Origin: Actinomycetota bacterium
GTDB taxonomy: Bacteria > Actinomycetota > AC-67
Reading direction: 5' to 3'
Length of the DNA: 64,000 bases
Assembly (NCBI GenBank): GCA_041658565.1
Contig: JBAZZY010000002.1
Location: forward strand, 124,001-188,000
Part shown: one piece after another, positions 43,895 through 52,445 of the stretch
How the letters are laid out: the number at the start of each line of letters is the position of its first letter
Position numbering within the stretch: position 1 is the stretch's first letter
Program-made: the position numbers and the translations under genes
The notes under the pieces: model-generated
What the model saw: the letters and a program-made list of their open reading frames with translations, nothing else
What the model was told of the DNA's origin: nothing
Databases searched by the model: none

Positions 43895-44197
43895 TTAGGA
43901 CGCGGCGTGGTTGCCTGCTTCCTGCAGCTTCCGGTCGAGGCGGCGTTTCATCATGAAGCCGAACAAGGCGGCCAGGGGCAGCAGGATGACGACCTTCAAC
44001 GCGAGTGGCCACGGCTGGCGCAGCAAGATGAAGATCCACGGGGCCATGGCCGCGGTCCCTCCTGCTACCGCCCAGGACAGAGCTTCGGTTTTGCGGTGCT
44101 GTCGCAAGCGACGGAAGGCCACGCCGAAAAACAACACCTGCAGCGGCCAGCGAGCGATGTAGATGGCTCCGGCGATGCCGAGCGTCTCGGCGTTCAT
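43895..44197 (-). CDS. Small multi-pass membrane protein, unknown function
   Basis: A 100-residue protein with about three hydrophobic segments (near residues 5-27, 40-58 and 63-82) and a basic end (MKKRLDRKLQEAG-like charge pattern). It overlaps the upstream gene by 4 bases (ATGA), so it is the last gene of the radical SAM operon. No family recognised. It may be a small subunit of the larger membrane protein. Confidence 0.6.
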   Translation of the reverse strand: MNAETLGIAGAIYIARWPLQVLFFGVAFRRLRQHRKTEALSWAVAGGTAAMAPWIFILLRQPWPLALKVVILLPLAALFGFMMKRRLDRKLQEAGNHAAS

Positions 44198-44964
44198 GCG
44201 CGCGCCATCGCAGGATCAGCCAGCAGGCCGAGGGGCGCGCCCTTCGCCGCCGCGCGCTCGTCTAGGAATAGCGCGATACGACTAAGGGAGGGCACGACGA
44301 ACATCCACCATTCGACGAGCCATAGTGGGACTCCGAACAAGACGCCCTCCCGGTAGACGTACAGTCCGGATGCGATCAAGCGGCCTTCCACCCATGGGCC
44401 GATGGTAACCGCCGTGAGGATGAGTGCTACTTCGCCGATGACCGGTCGAACCAGGCCATAGCGTACGAGGAGAACCAATCCGCCCGCCAGTGCGGCCCGT
44501 CCCGGGTTGTCGGCGAACAAGAGGAAGGAGGTCTTGAGGGCGAGCGCGGTGGCGACGTCGAGTAGCAGGACCCGGCCACCTTCGAACCGTCCCGCTGACG
44601 GCAGGCGGGTGCGCAGCGGTGCCAGGGCGCAGAAGGACCTCATGAACAAGAAGATGTGTCCCCAAGCAAGAATCATCCACCCCGGGATGTCCAGCGGGAG
44701 GAAGTCGGTTGCCGTGTAGGCGTAGATACCTCGGGAAACCGTGATCATGTCGCTTCCGCCGCCCAGGATGATTCCGGCGGCCAGAACCCAGGTGTCGCGC
44801 GCGCGCGGAAGGAATATGAGCCGCAAGGCGAGCGCGCCGACGACCCACGCCCACATGAGCCAGGGCTTCTCGGCGTTTCCCATCGCGATCGGGATGTAGG
44901 GCGCGGCAAGAAGCGCAGCCTCCGCGACGATGCGCGGTCCCGGAGACAAGCTCAACCCCCGCAT
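44194..44964 (-). CDS. Multi-pass membrane protein, possibly distantly carotenoid-synthesis (DUF422)-like
   Basis: A 256-residue protein with seven to eight hydrophobic segments. Conserved-looking polar motifs lie within them: GGGSDMITVSRG, LDIPGWMILAWGH, and a segment with GPWVEGRLIASGLYVYREG followed by GVPLWLVEWW. The last pattern recalls CruF/DUF422 carotenoid-related membrane proteins, but the match is weak. ATG 44964 has AGGAG 5 bases upstream and lies 8 bases after the radical SAM stop. Membrane enzymes beside radical SAM proteins often modify lipids; this is inference. Confidence 0.55.
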   Translation of the reverse strand: MRGLSLSPGPRIVAEAALLAAPYIPIAMGNAEKPWLMWAWVVGALALRLIFLPRARDTWVLAAGIILGGGSDMITVSRGIYAYTATDFLPLDIPGWMILAWGHIFLFMRSFCALAPLRTRLPSAGRFEGGRVLLLDVATALALKTSFLLFADNPGRAALAGGLVLLVRYGLVRPVIGEVALILTAVTIGPWVEGRLIASGLYVYREGVLFGVPLWLVEWWMFVVPSLSRIALFLDERAAAKGAPLGLLADPAMARA

Positions 44965-44972
44965 GTTTGCTC

Positions 44973-46205
44973 CTATCGTTTGACCAGGAAACGCCACAGG
45001 CTGGACGCCACCCAGCGTTGGCGTGTCGGGTGGCGCGTCAGTCGGACGAACGCGTCGGCGACGTAGTGCTGCATCCAGTTGCACTCGCCCCCGCACTGGG
45101 ACGGGCCGCTCCCGTGGAACGTAGTGGGTTCGATGAGGGAGCGGCCCTTGCCCCAGACGTCGTCCAGGGTCGCGTGTTCCAGAACGGGGACGTGCACGGA
45201 CGGAACGTTTACGGCGGGCTTGCACGGCCATTCGACTTTGCCTTCGGGGCTCACGTGAGAAAACGCCGTGGGCAGGCAGTCAATCGGCTCACCGAACAGC
45301 ACTCGCTCGAGTAACTCGGGGGCCCCGACGATCTTGGCTCCCCGGCGCGACCGCTCGATCAGGTCCTTGGCGAACGGGGTGTAGGCGGGGTCGCAAGCCA
45401 GTTCGTCGCTCAGGCCGGCGCCGGCATTCAGCGGGGCGAAAGCGAACCAGCAGTCGAGTTTCTCGCAGAACTCAAGGACGTCTCGCGCGTCGTCGACGCG
45501 GCCCGGTTGGATCACCGTGTTCAGGAACATCTTGAAGCCTGCGATCTTGGACAGCTTGGCGAGTGCCAAGATGTTCACGATGACCTCTTCGGGGTGCGGG
45601 TAGTCGTACATCTCGGCGAGCACGTTGGGATCCAGCGAATCCAAGCTGACGATGATGACGTCCATGTGGCTTAGCCACTCGGCCCATGCCGGCTGCAGCA
45701 GCAGATGGTGGAACCGGCTGCCGTTGGTGTTGATCATCAACGGCCAGTAGTTCAGACGCCGAGCCTCCGCCGTGAGGGTCGGTAGGTCTGGACGAAGCGT
45801 CGGCTCGCCTCCGCAGAAGTAGAGGGCGCTTGTCCCGGTGCGCATGATTCGCAGGAGCGCCTTGCCGCGCTCGGTGTCCAGCGCGCCCCGGTTGGGAAGG
45901 TCCGGGTACTTCTCGCCGCGGTGGTTGTCGCAATAGCCGCAGGCGAAGTTGCACGCGTTGAGCATCGTCCAGATGTAGAAGAGCGGACGGATCGCTTCGT
46001 TCCCCGCGCGCAAGCGCCGGCGGTTGATCCGCATGTTGGCCGCGAACGTGGCGAGCGATCGAAGGCGGCGATTGATCTCGGCGGCGCGCGGGCGCGCGGG
46101 GATCATCGGGGCGACGCCGGCGGCCAGCCGGTCGGCGGCTTCGTGCAGCGCCGGCCAGTCCAGGGTCTGGCTTCCGGCGTTTGTTCTTGGAGTGCGTTTG
46201 ACCAT
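44973..46205 (-). CDS. Radical SAM enzyme with C-terminal cysteine cluster
   Basis: A 410-residue enzyme. The [4Fe-4S]-SAM motif C-x3-C-x2-C (CNFACGYC, about residues 85-92) and the GGEPTLRPDL motif (about 131-140) mark a radical SAM barrel. Further cysteines appear at residues about 308-385 (DCLPT, PCKPAV, QCGGECNW), resembling a SPASM-type or twitch auxiliary cluster. The N-terminal 80 residues are helical and Arg-rich. Substrate unknown. It is the first gene of a three-gene operon with two membrane proteins, controlled by the palindromic promoter upstream. A peptide-modifying role is not supported because no small precursor gene is seen. Confidence 0.82.
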   Translation of the reverse strand: MVKRTPRTNAGSQTLDWPALHEAADRLAAGVAPMIPARPRAAEINRRLRSLATFAANMRINRRRLRAGNEAIRPLFYIWTMLNACNFACGYCDNHRGEKYPDLPNRGALDTERGKALLRIMRTGTSALYFCGGEPTLRPDLPTLTAEARRLNYWPLMINTNGSRFHHLLLQPAWAEWLSHMDVIIVSLDSLDPNVLAEMYDYPHPEEVIVNILALAKLSKIAGFKMFLNTVIQPGRVDDARDVLEFCEKLDCWFAFAPLNAGAGLSDELACDPAYTPFAKDLIERSRRGAKIVGAPELLERVLFGEPIDCLPTAFSHVSPEGKVEWPCKPAVNVPSVHVPVLEHATLDDVWGKGRSLIEPTTFHGSGPSQCGGECNWMQHYVADAFVRLTRHPTRQRWVASSLWRFLVKR

Positions 46206-46236
46206 CTATCCCGCTCCCGCGCGCGACCGGTCGGTC

Positions 46237-46276
46237 GGATGTCGTGTATGTATTACATATACGACATCCTGGTCAA
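46237..46276 (-). promoter_or_regulatory. Radical SAM operon promoter with long palindromic operator
   Basis: The palindrome has 16-base arms, 46237-46252 and 46254-46269, matching at 15 of 16 positions around a single central base. On the minus strand TTGACC (46276-46271) and TAATAC (46255-46250), 15 bases apart, make a plausible promoter whose -10 lies at the palindrome centre. A repressor bound here would block RNA polymerase. The MarR-type regulator encoded immediately upstream is the obvious candidate. The site is 32 bases before the radical SAM start. Confidence 0.7.
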
Positions 46277-46313
46277 GGGAGTTCCTGGGAAAGGCTCGAT
46301 TGTTGGGGTATTC

Positions 46314-46832
46314 CTAATGGCGGGCGTCGGGTCCGGGATCCCCGCCGCCGAGGTACCGAGTGATGTGACCCACGAGCGCCGGCATCATCCCCGGCCCTAT
46401 CTCGGCGCTGAGTTCGCGAAGCGCGTTGCGGTTGAGAGTCGAGATCTTCGCCAGCGCGGCCTTTCCGGCCGGGGTGAGGCGTACGAACGCCGGACCGTTG
46501 CGCGCGGGCCGCTTCACGGCAACGAGGCCCTTGTCCCTGAGGCGTCCGACCAACTGGGCAGCCGTCGCGTTGTCGGCGAGAAGGTACCGGCGCAGCATCT
46601 GAAGCGGCACCCATCCGTCCTTCGGCGCCGACGGTGCACCCTTGATGAACAGCAAGGCTTTGTGCTGGCGTTCGGTAACGTCCACTTCACCCGCCGAGTG
46701 AGACTCCAGCCGCAGGATTCGAAGGAGCAGGTGGTTGAGAAGTGCGTTCAACTGCCACCAGTCCGACTCGGCAGTAACCGACGCCCAGAGCGGGTCGGTT
46801 GGATCTTCAGGGCCGGTTGCGGAGCCAGTCAC
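46314..46832 (-). CDS. MarR-family transcriptional regulator
   Basis: A 172-residue winged helix-turn-helix protein. It has the MarR layout: an N-terminal helix (WQLNALLNHLLLRILRL), the recognition helix region (ADNATAAQLVGRLRDKGLV, the usual MarR wing-helix pattern) and the wing (VKRPARNGPAFVRLTPAGK). Start is GTG 46832. It lies directly upstream of the palindrome at 46237-46269 in the same orientation, so it probably regulates the radical SAM operon and perhaps senses a small ligand. Ligand unknown. Confidence 0.85.
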   Translation of the reverse strand: MTGSATGPEDPTDPLWASVTAESDWWQLNALLNHLLLRILRLESHSAGEVDVTERQHKALLFIKGAPSAPKDGWVPLQMLRRYLLADNATAAQLVGRLRDKGLVAVKRPARNGPAFVRLTPAGKAALAKISTLNRNALRELSAEIGPGMMPALVGHITRYLGGGDPGPDARH

Positions 46833-46853
46833 GCGCGTATCGTACTGCGGCCG

Positions 46854-47495
46854 TCAGAGGTGATTGACGAACCAGTCAATCGCCAGGTCGGCTACACGTT
46901 CCAGTGCGCCGGGCTCCTCGAACAAGTGCGTCGCCCCATCGACTACCTCAATCGAGCTTTCGGCGGGGATCCTGTCCAGGGCCTCGCGGTTGAGTGCGAG
47001 CACTGCCGGGTCGTTGCCCCCGACGATGAGCAACACGGGGCAGTGCACGTCTGCGAGCGCGCGCCCGGCTAGGTCGGGTCGTCCGCCGCGGGACACCACG
47101 GCGCGCGTCGGGGTGGATGCAGACGCGATGAGCGCAGCGGCAGCTCCGGTGCTCGCTCCGAAGATCCCGATGCTCAGTCCCGCGCACTGCGGCTGCGCTG
47201 CGGCCCACATCACCGCGTCGGCCACGCGGCCGGCCAGCAACGGGATGTCGAAGCGGAACTCGGTGGTCTCCCGGTCAACGTGCTCCTCTTTCGCGGTCAG
47301 CAGGTCCATCAGAAGTGTGCCCAGCCCGGCCGACTGCACTCGCTGCGCCACGAAGACATTTCGCGGACTGAAACGACTGCTGCCGCTGCCGTGCGCGAAC
47401 AGCACTATCCCGTGGGTAGCCTCGGGGAAGGCGAGCACACCTTCCAGGACGACCTTGCCCGCCGGTATTTCGACACGGCGTTCTTCGGTTCTCAC
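46854..47495 (-). CDS. Alpha/beta hydrolase (dienelactone hydrolase-like)
   Basis: A 213-residue cytosolic hydrolase. The catalytic triad is visible: serine in FGASTG (the GxSxG elbow, about residue 115), aspartate in VGGNDPAV (about 162) and histidine in GATHLFEEPG (about 190). The oxyanion-hole motif is FAHGSGSS (about 33-40). GTG 47495 is the start. It lies 21 bases upstream of the MarR gene on the same strand and may be co-transcribed. Substrate unknown. Confidence 0.85.
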   Translation of the reverse strand: MRTEERRVEIPAGKVVLEGVLAFPEATHGIVLFAHGSGSSRFSPRNVFVAQRVQSAGLGTLLMDLLTAKEEHVDRETTEFRFDIPLLAGRVADAVMWAAAQPQCAGLSIGIFGASTGAAAALIASASTPTRAVVSRGGRPDLAGRALADVHCPVLLIVGGNDPAVLALNREALDRIPAESSIEVVDGATHLFEEPGALERVADLAIDWFVNHL

Positions 47496-47644
47496 TGCTC
47501 GACGCTAGCGCGCGCGCACGCGGAAATCGAGGGCGGATCCAATGGGACGCATCGGGCTCATCCGGCGTTCGGGGCGCAAGGGATACAGGGGGCGAGTCGG
47601 CGCGCGCGGCAGGGACTCGGGCTGCGGCAACGAACAAGGGAAGT

Positions 47645-48070
47645 GTGAGGCGACTCGTACTTCTTGCGAGCGCGGTGCTGGCATGTGCCGCCGTGCTTCC
47701 GGCGCGCGCGGCCGGAGAGCAGACCGGGACCGTGCAACTGGCGGTCAGGACCCCTTCGATCGCTCGGACTCTGTACGTCGCGACGGGGGCGAACGACGAG
47801 CTAACCGGTTACGTCTTCGCGGTGTCACCGGCCGCGAAGGGCAAGACCTACACGCTGACTCGCACCAAAGGCGCGACGGGGCTTGAGGATCTCGACATCT
47901 ACTTCTACGCAGACATATCCGGGACGGGGGACCCTTGCCTCTTCACAACGGTTAGCGACGACGGGGAAACCCAGACCGGCGTGATTTGCCCGGACGTCAA
48001 GACGCCGAAGTGGGCCGTTGTGTGGCTGAACGCCGGCGCCGCCGCGCAGTTCGCCTTCTCCTACTCCTGA
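47645..48070 (+). CDS. Small secreted protein, unknown function
   Basis: A 141-residue exported protein with a signal peptide ending in PARA. The mature part is beta-rich, with two cysteines (DPCLF, GVICPD) likely to pair, and a pattern like pre-peptidase C-terminal domains (LEDLDIYFY). GTG 47645 is the start, with AAGGGAAG just before it. It is divergent from the hydrolase and upstream of the LVIVD protein. No specific family assigned. Confidence 0.6.
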   Translation: MRRLVLLASAVLACAAVLPARAAGEQTGTVQLAVRTPSIARTLYVATGANDELTGYVFAVSPAAKGKTYTLTRTKGATGLEDLDIYFYADISGTGDPCLFTTVSDDGETQTGVICPDVKTPKWAVVWLNAGAAAQFAFSYS

Positions 48071-48081
48071 GACGCCTGCGG

Positions 48082-48111
48082 TTGCCTCGCATTCGGAACG
48101 TTTCCTAGACT
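48082..48111 (+). promoter_or_regulatory. Candidate promoter of the LVIVD-repeat gene
   Basis: TTGCCT (48082-48087), 18 bases, TAGACT (48106-48111). Each hexamer matches four of six consensus positions. The predicted start of transcription is about 50 bases before the gene start. A 7-bp inverted repeat (CATTCGG/CCGAATG) overlaps the spacer and leader. Confidence 0.4.
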
Positions 48112-48166
48112 TGGTCGAATTCTGCCGAATGCCGGCGGAGCGGACATGCTGATGAAGGGGAAAGCT

Positions 48167-49489
48167 ATGCGGCGCGCGACCGTCATGCTGTTTATCGCCG
48201 GCTTCTTGATGTCCTTGATGCCCGCCCAGGCTGTCTCGCCGCTGTTGGCCGGTGCGGTGGCCTCAGACAACATCGACTTCGTAGCCAACATCCCCGACGC
48301 GCCGGCGATCGGCGCGCGCATCATCGGCAACCTGATGTACGTGACAGGATCGCAAGGTGTTCGGATCTACGACATCAGCAAAGGCCTCCCAATTCTGCAG
48401 GGCGCACTTGAGTTGCCGCATTTCGAGAACGAAGACGTCGACACCAACGGCAAGATCTTGCTGATCGCCGCCGATCACGCGTTCAGCTTCCCCACCAACG
48501 TGTTGTACGTGATCGACGTGTCGAACCCCCTTGTGCCGATGCTTCTTTCAGCGACCACCACCGCGTCCGGGCACACAGCAGCTTGCATTCTCGACTGTCG
48601 CTACGCGTGGCTCTCTGGGGCGTCTGCTCCGGGGATCGAGGTTATCGATCTGGCCGATCCGACGCGCCCGCGCCGTCTCGGCAGGTTCGGCCCGGCTTCG
48701 CACGCCGTGAGCGTGGATCCTACGGGAATCGCGTGGGTTTCGGCCTGGGACGGGCTCTACGCGTACGACCTCAATGGGTATGACCCCGAAGTGAACCCCG
48801 AGCCCAAGCCGCTCGGATTGAACGGGTGGATGGACCGCGAGAGCGGGTTCCACAACAAGTTCATCATTCACAACACGATGCGGCCGTACGCAGACCTGCC
48901 GACGCCTGCACAGTTGGCCGACAACAAGTTGGACAAGGGCGAACTCGTCGTGGTCACCGAAGAGAACTGGACCGCCGCGACCAACGGGATGTGCAAGGAC
49001 GACGGTCAGTTCCAGACGGGTTGGTACCGGACGGTCGATGGCGTCGCGCGGGTCGACAAACTCGGTGCGTTCTCGATCGGGACGGGCACGATTTCCGAGG
49101 CCAAGAAGCCCGCCGCGCTTGTCGCTTGCTCGTCGCACTTCTTCGACTACAAGGACGAAATTGTCGTTGACGGCTGGTACGAGCAGGGCTTGCGCCTCCT
49201 CGACGTCTCGGATCCCTTAGACATCCGTCAGGTCGGTTACTACATGCCGGCGGTGACCGAGGTTTGGGCGGCGAAGTTCAACGTGGTCGGCGCAGAAACC
49301 TACATCTACACGTTCGACGCGGCGCGCGGGATCGACGTACTGAAGTTCACGGGTGCCGCGGGCGATCCGGCGGCGCTTGCGCCCCGGTTCAACACGATGA
49401 CGGGCAGATTCAGCAGGCCCACGCGTGACTGGGGGTACTTGTGCCGGCTTCACGGGCTCGGTCCGCCGGACGTCGCGGTGCAGAAGTAG
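48167..49489 (+). CDS. Secreted LVIVD-repeat beta-propeller protein
   Basis: A 440-residue exported protein. The signal peptide ends in MPAQA. The mature part shows LVIVD-type repeats: GVRIYDISKG, LYVIDVSNPLVP, IEVIDLADPTRPRRLG, GLRLLDVSDPLDIRQVG and GIDVLKF, each one blade of a propeller. Such proteins are exported and usually of unknown function. ATG 48167 has AAGGGGAAAG 7 bases upstream; ATG 48146 and 48152 are less likely. It is convergent with the mannosyltransferase gene, with only 3 bases between stops. Confidence 0.8.
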   Translation: MRRATVMLFIAGFLMSLMPAQAVSPLLAGAVASDNIDFVANIPDAPAIGARIIGNLMYVTGSQGVRIYDISKGLPILQGALELPHFENEDVDTNGKILLIAADHAFSFPTNVLYVIDVSNPLVPMLLSATTTASGHTAACILDCRYAWLSGASAPGIEVIDLADPTRPRRLGRFGPASHAVSVDPTGIAWVSAWDGLYAYDLNGYDPEVNPEPKPLGLNGWMDRESGFHNKFIIHNTMRPYADLPTPAQLADNKLDKGELVVVTEENWTAATNGMCKDDGQFQTGWYRTVDGVARVDKLGAFSIGTGTISEAKKPAALVACSSHFFDYKDEIVVDGWYEQGLRLLDVSDPLDIRQVGYYMPAVTEVWAAKFNVVGAETYIYTFDAARGIDVLKFTGAAGDPAALAPRFNTMTGRFSRPTRDWGYLCRLHGLGPPDVAVQK

Positions 49490-49492
49490 CCG

Positions 49493-51124
49493 TCAGATCC
49501 AGCAGAAGTACTTCACGCGGTCGACCACCGAGCAGTCGCTTGTGAACCACATTCGTCCATGCCAGCCCCAGACGCCGTCGTAGGAGATCGGGATTCCCGC
49601 GACCACGGGGTAGAAGTAGGCGAAGGCCGCCAGGGCGAACGCTACGTACAGGAACACGACGTAGCGGGTGACAGGGAAGCGAGCGGCTAGACGTCGACAG
49701 GTGTGGACTGCGGTCAGGACCACGAACGGCACCAGCGGCGTGGCATAGAACAGGAACACCGGCCGATCCACGAGATCGGCCGCGACGTACGGTAGCCATC
49801 CGGCCGCGAACATCGCGAGCAAGAGCGGGGCGACGCGGTCCCTGCGCCATAGCGTCCACCAGACCAGCAGGGGTAGTCCCAGGAAGAACGCGCTCCACCA
49901 AATCACCGGGTTCGGCAGGCCGAGAACCTCGCTCGCTCGCTGATCGCGTCCAGAGCCGGAGGACTCGTAGAAGTGCGCGACCGGCCGGCCGATCCACGGC
50001 CAGCTGTAGCCGTTGCCGAAGTAAGGGTGGGCTGGTTTCATCTTCGGGCTCGGGGTGGGCTGGTCGGTTGATTCCTCGTACTTGGCGAGGTTCCGATGGA
50101 AGTCGAAGATCTCGGCCTGGTAGCAGCCCCACTTCGCGACGGTTCCCTTCACCTCGACGCAGCGCGGCGGGCTGTAGCGGTGGGAGTCGAGCAGCCACGG
50201 GGTGTAGGTCGCGAAATACAACAGCAACGGTAGGACGCCGAACACGCCGGCGAACTTCCCGGCGCGCGCGAGCAGCCGTCGCCGTTCTGCCATCCGCATC
50301 TTGCCCAGTTCCCACCCGAGGCTGAACAAGCCGGCCATTGCGATGAACGGCAGGACCGACCACTTCGTGGCGAGGGCGAACCCGAACGATGTCGCCGCTC
50401 CGACTCGCCACCACCGGTACCGGTGGTGATCCGGAGACGCTCGGTCGCGATCCTCCAGAAGCAGCCATGTGCCGAGCAGGACGAAGAACGCCGCGTAGAT
50501 GTCGAGCATGGCGATGCGCGACTGCGCGAGCCACAGACCGTCGATCGCTAGGAACGCCGCGGCAAGGGCCGACCACCAGGGCGAGTCCCAAAGGCGGCGC
50601 GCGATTGCGTAGATGATCAGACTGGACAGAGTCCCCAGCAGCGCGCCGGCGAAGCGCCATCCGAATGGTCTGTCGCCGAAGATTTTGATTCCCGCCGCCA
50701 TGAACCACTTGCCCACCGGCGGGTGAACCACGAACGCACCGTCGTCGGACGTCGGAACACGCGTGTCGCTGTCGGTTCCAAACCGAACCACGTCGCGCGC
50801 GTCGGGAACGTAGTGGACCTCGTCGAGTGGGATCAGCGCGTAGCACTGTGCGCCGAGCGGCGGGCGTTTCTCGCATTCCTCGTTGTCGGCAGGCAGCGGT
50901 GCGCCGGGGACGGACAGTCGGGCGAAGTGCGCGACGGCGCTCGCGATCAGGATCAGAATCAGCACGGCGCGGTCGCGACCGCGAAGCGGTGTGCGCACCG
51001 GAGGCTCCCAGTGGGGACGCTCGGGGATGTCCGGCGCTTCCTCGCCGACGACGGGCGACTCCACGTCTAAGAGCCCGGGGGCGTGTTCGTCCTCGGGTGC
51101 GGGGATGTCGGGAGAGTCGTCCAC
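49493..51124 (-). CDS. Protein O-mannosyltransferase (PMT family, GT39)
   Basis: About 543 residues, with around ten membrane helices. The N-terminal cytoplasmic tail is acidic. The first outside loop has the conserved acidic pair in DEVHYVPDARD that PMT enzymes use for catalysis, and FVVHPPVGKW follows, both typical of actinobacterial PMTs. It transfers mannose from polyprenyl-phosphate-mannose to exported proteins, so it could modify the many secreted proteins in this window. GTG 51124 is chosen because it gives the usual tail; the frame is open further upstream. TATACT at 51165-51160 may be its -10. Confidence 0.85.
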   Translation of the reverse strand: MDDSPDIPAPEDEHAPGLLDVESPVVGEEAPDIPERPHWEPPVRTPLRGRDRAVLILILIASAVAHFARLSVPGAPLPADNEECEKRPPLGAQCYALIPLDEVHYVPDARDVVRFGTDSDTRVPTSDDGAFVVHPPVGKWFMAAGIKIFGDRPFGWRFAGALLGTLSSLIIYAIARRLWDSPWWSALAAAFLAIDGLWLAQSRIAMLDIYAAFFVLLGTWLLLEDRDRASPDHHRYRWWRVGAATSFGFALATKWSVLPFIAMAGLFSLGWELGKMRMAERRRLLARAGKFAGVFGVLPLLLYFATYTPWLLDSHRYSPPRCVEVKGTVAKWGCYQAEIFDFHRNLAKYEESTDQPTPSPKMKPAHPYFGNGYSWPWIGRPVAHFYESSGSGRDQRASEVLGLPNPVIWWSAFFLGLPLLVWWTLWRRDRVAPLLLAMFAAGWLPYVAADLVDRPVFLFYATPLVPFVVLTAVHTCRRLAARFPVTRYVVFLYVAFALAAFAYFYPVVAGIPISYDGVWGWHGRMWFTSDCSVVDRVKYFCWI

Positions 51125-51224
51125 GCGTGCGCGCGCCGGAGTCGAACAGGCGCGAATACAGTATAGAGAACCGACCAGGAGGCCCGGTGGAGCCAGAGGA
51201 AAATCGAGGTTGCGTGGTGCGCGC

Positions 51225-52073
51225 GTGAGTGGCGCGCTCATCGTTGTCGCTACGCCGATCGGCAATCTCGGCGACTTATCCCCGCGCGCGGCCGCAGCAC
51301 TGATCGAGGCCGATGTCGTCGCTTGCGAAGACACCCGGGTCACTCGCACGTTGCTGATGCACGCCGCCGGGATGACCGGCGCGCGCCGCCGTGGTCGCCT
51401 GGTTGCCTATCACGCGCACAACGAGCGCGAGCGCGCGCCCGAGTTGGCGCGCGCGATCGCTGCCGGCGAGCGAGTGGCTTTGGTCACCGATGCCGGAATG
51501 CCGGGCGTCTCGGATCCCGGGCGGCACCTGGTGGCTGCATGCGTCGAGGCAGGGCTACGAATCGAAGTCGTTCCCGGACCTTCAGCAGTTCCTGCCGCCT
51601 TGGTGCTCTCGGGGATGCCCGCCGCGCGCTTCGTGTTCGAGGGGTTCTTGCCGCGCACCGGCGCTGCGCGTCGTCGCCGTCTGGAGGAACTTGCGACCGA
51701 GCGGCGCACCATCGTGTTGTTCGAGTCCCCCCACCGGGTCGCCGACACGCTTGGGGATATGGCGCGCGCCTGGGGACCGCGGCAGGTCGCCGTCGCGCGC
51801 GAGATGACCAAGCTTTACGAAGAGGTGCTGCGGGGCACGTTGCCGGAACTTGCCGAATCGCTGGCTGAAGGGGTGCGCGGCGAGGTAACCATTGTGGTGG
51901 AGGGGGCTCCGGAAGCGCTTCGCATGACCGAGCCGGCCGACCTGGCGGACGCGGTCGCCGACCTTGTGGCCGCGGGGACGCCCAAGCGGGATGCGATCGC
52001 ACAAGTGGCTCTCGAAGAGGGCGTGCCGAAAAAGACCGTCTACCAAGCGGTGCTCGACCACTCCGGTGAGTGA
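51225..52073 (+). CDS. rsmI: 16S rRNA (cytidine-2'-O-)-methyltransferase RsmI
   Basis: A 282-residue SAM-dependent methylase acting on cytidine 1402 in 16S rRNA. The hallmarks are LIVVATPIGNLGDLSPRA (start of the protein), ACEDTRVT, LVTDAGMPGVSDPG and GPSAVPAALVLSG, in the correct order. GTG 51225 gives the standard N-terminus. It is divergent from the mannosyltransferase and convergent with the AbrB-like gene (4 bases between stops). Confidence 0.95.
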   Translation: MSGALIVVATPIGNLGDLSPRAAAALIEADVVACEDTRVTRTLLMHAAGMTGARRRGRLVAYHAHNERERAPELARAIAAGERVALVTDAGMPGVSDPGRHLVAACVEAGLRIEVVPGPSAVPAALVLSGMPAARFVFEGFLPRTGAARRRRLEELATERRTIVLFESPHRVADTLGDMARAWGPRQVAVAREMTKLYEEVLRGTLPELAESLAEGVRGEVTIVVEGAPEALRMTEPADLADAVADLVAAGTPKRDAIAQVALEEGVPKKTVYQAVLDHSGE

Positions 52074-52077
52074 CCGG

Positions 52078-52338
52078 TTAGAAGCGACGCAGTTCGGTCA
52101 CGCAGGTTGAGCAGACCTGGTGCTCGCGGAACGATCGAAGTCCATCGTTGCCGCCGCAGAACGTGCAAGAGGTCCGGGCCTTGGTCAGGATGATGTGGTC
52201 GTCCTCGACCGCGATCTCGATGTGGTCGCCTTCGCGGATGTCGAAGGAGCGGCGAAGCTCGGCCGGCAACACGATACGGCCCAGATCGTCGACCTTGCGG
52301 CTGACGCCGGTTGCTCGTGGTCCCACGCTGCCCTCCAT
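52078..52338 (-). CDS. AbrB-family regulator with C-terminal zinc-binding site
   Basis: An 86-residue protein. The N-terminal half (SRKVDDLGRIVLPAELRRS, then DIREGDHIEI) is a swapped-hairpin AbrB/SpoVT DNA-binding domain. The C-terminal half has two cysteine pairs (CTFC and CSTC, 15 residues apart) forming a small zinc ribbon, not found in classical AbrB. It is probably a DNA-binding regulator of growth-phase genes. It is divergent from metG, with the shared intergenic region at 52339-52445. ATG 52338 is the first start consistent with the domain. Confidence 0.85.
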   Translation of the reverse strand: MEGSVGPRATGVSRKVDDLGRIVLPAELRRSFDIREGDHIEIAVEDDHIILTKARTSCTFCGGNDGLRSFREHQVCSTCVTELRRF

Positions 52339-52372
52339 CGATAAGCCGAACAGGATCCGAATTCCAGACCCA

Positions 52373-52378
52373 TATAAT
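52373..52378 (+). promoter_or_regulatory. Candidate -10 element of metG
   Basis: A perfect TATAAT in an AT-rich island within the abrB-metG divergent region, about 68 bases before the metG start. There is no good -35 at the right distance, so strength is uncertain. An AbrB-like protein could bind this AT-rich stretch. Confidence 0.45.
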
Positions 52379-52445
52379 TCCTGAGTCGAAATTACGCCCC
52401 CAGAGTAGGGTTTGCAATGCCCATTCCGATTCGCGAGGAGCGCGC

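Noticed and set aside
44973..46205. Radical SAM gene as a RiPP maturase
   Set aside because: No short precursor peptide gene with a ribosome site is found within 1 kb, and the partners are membrane proteins.
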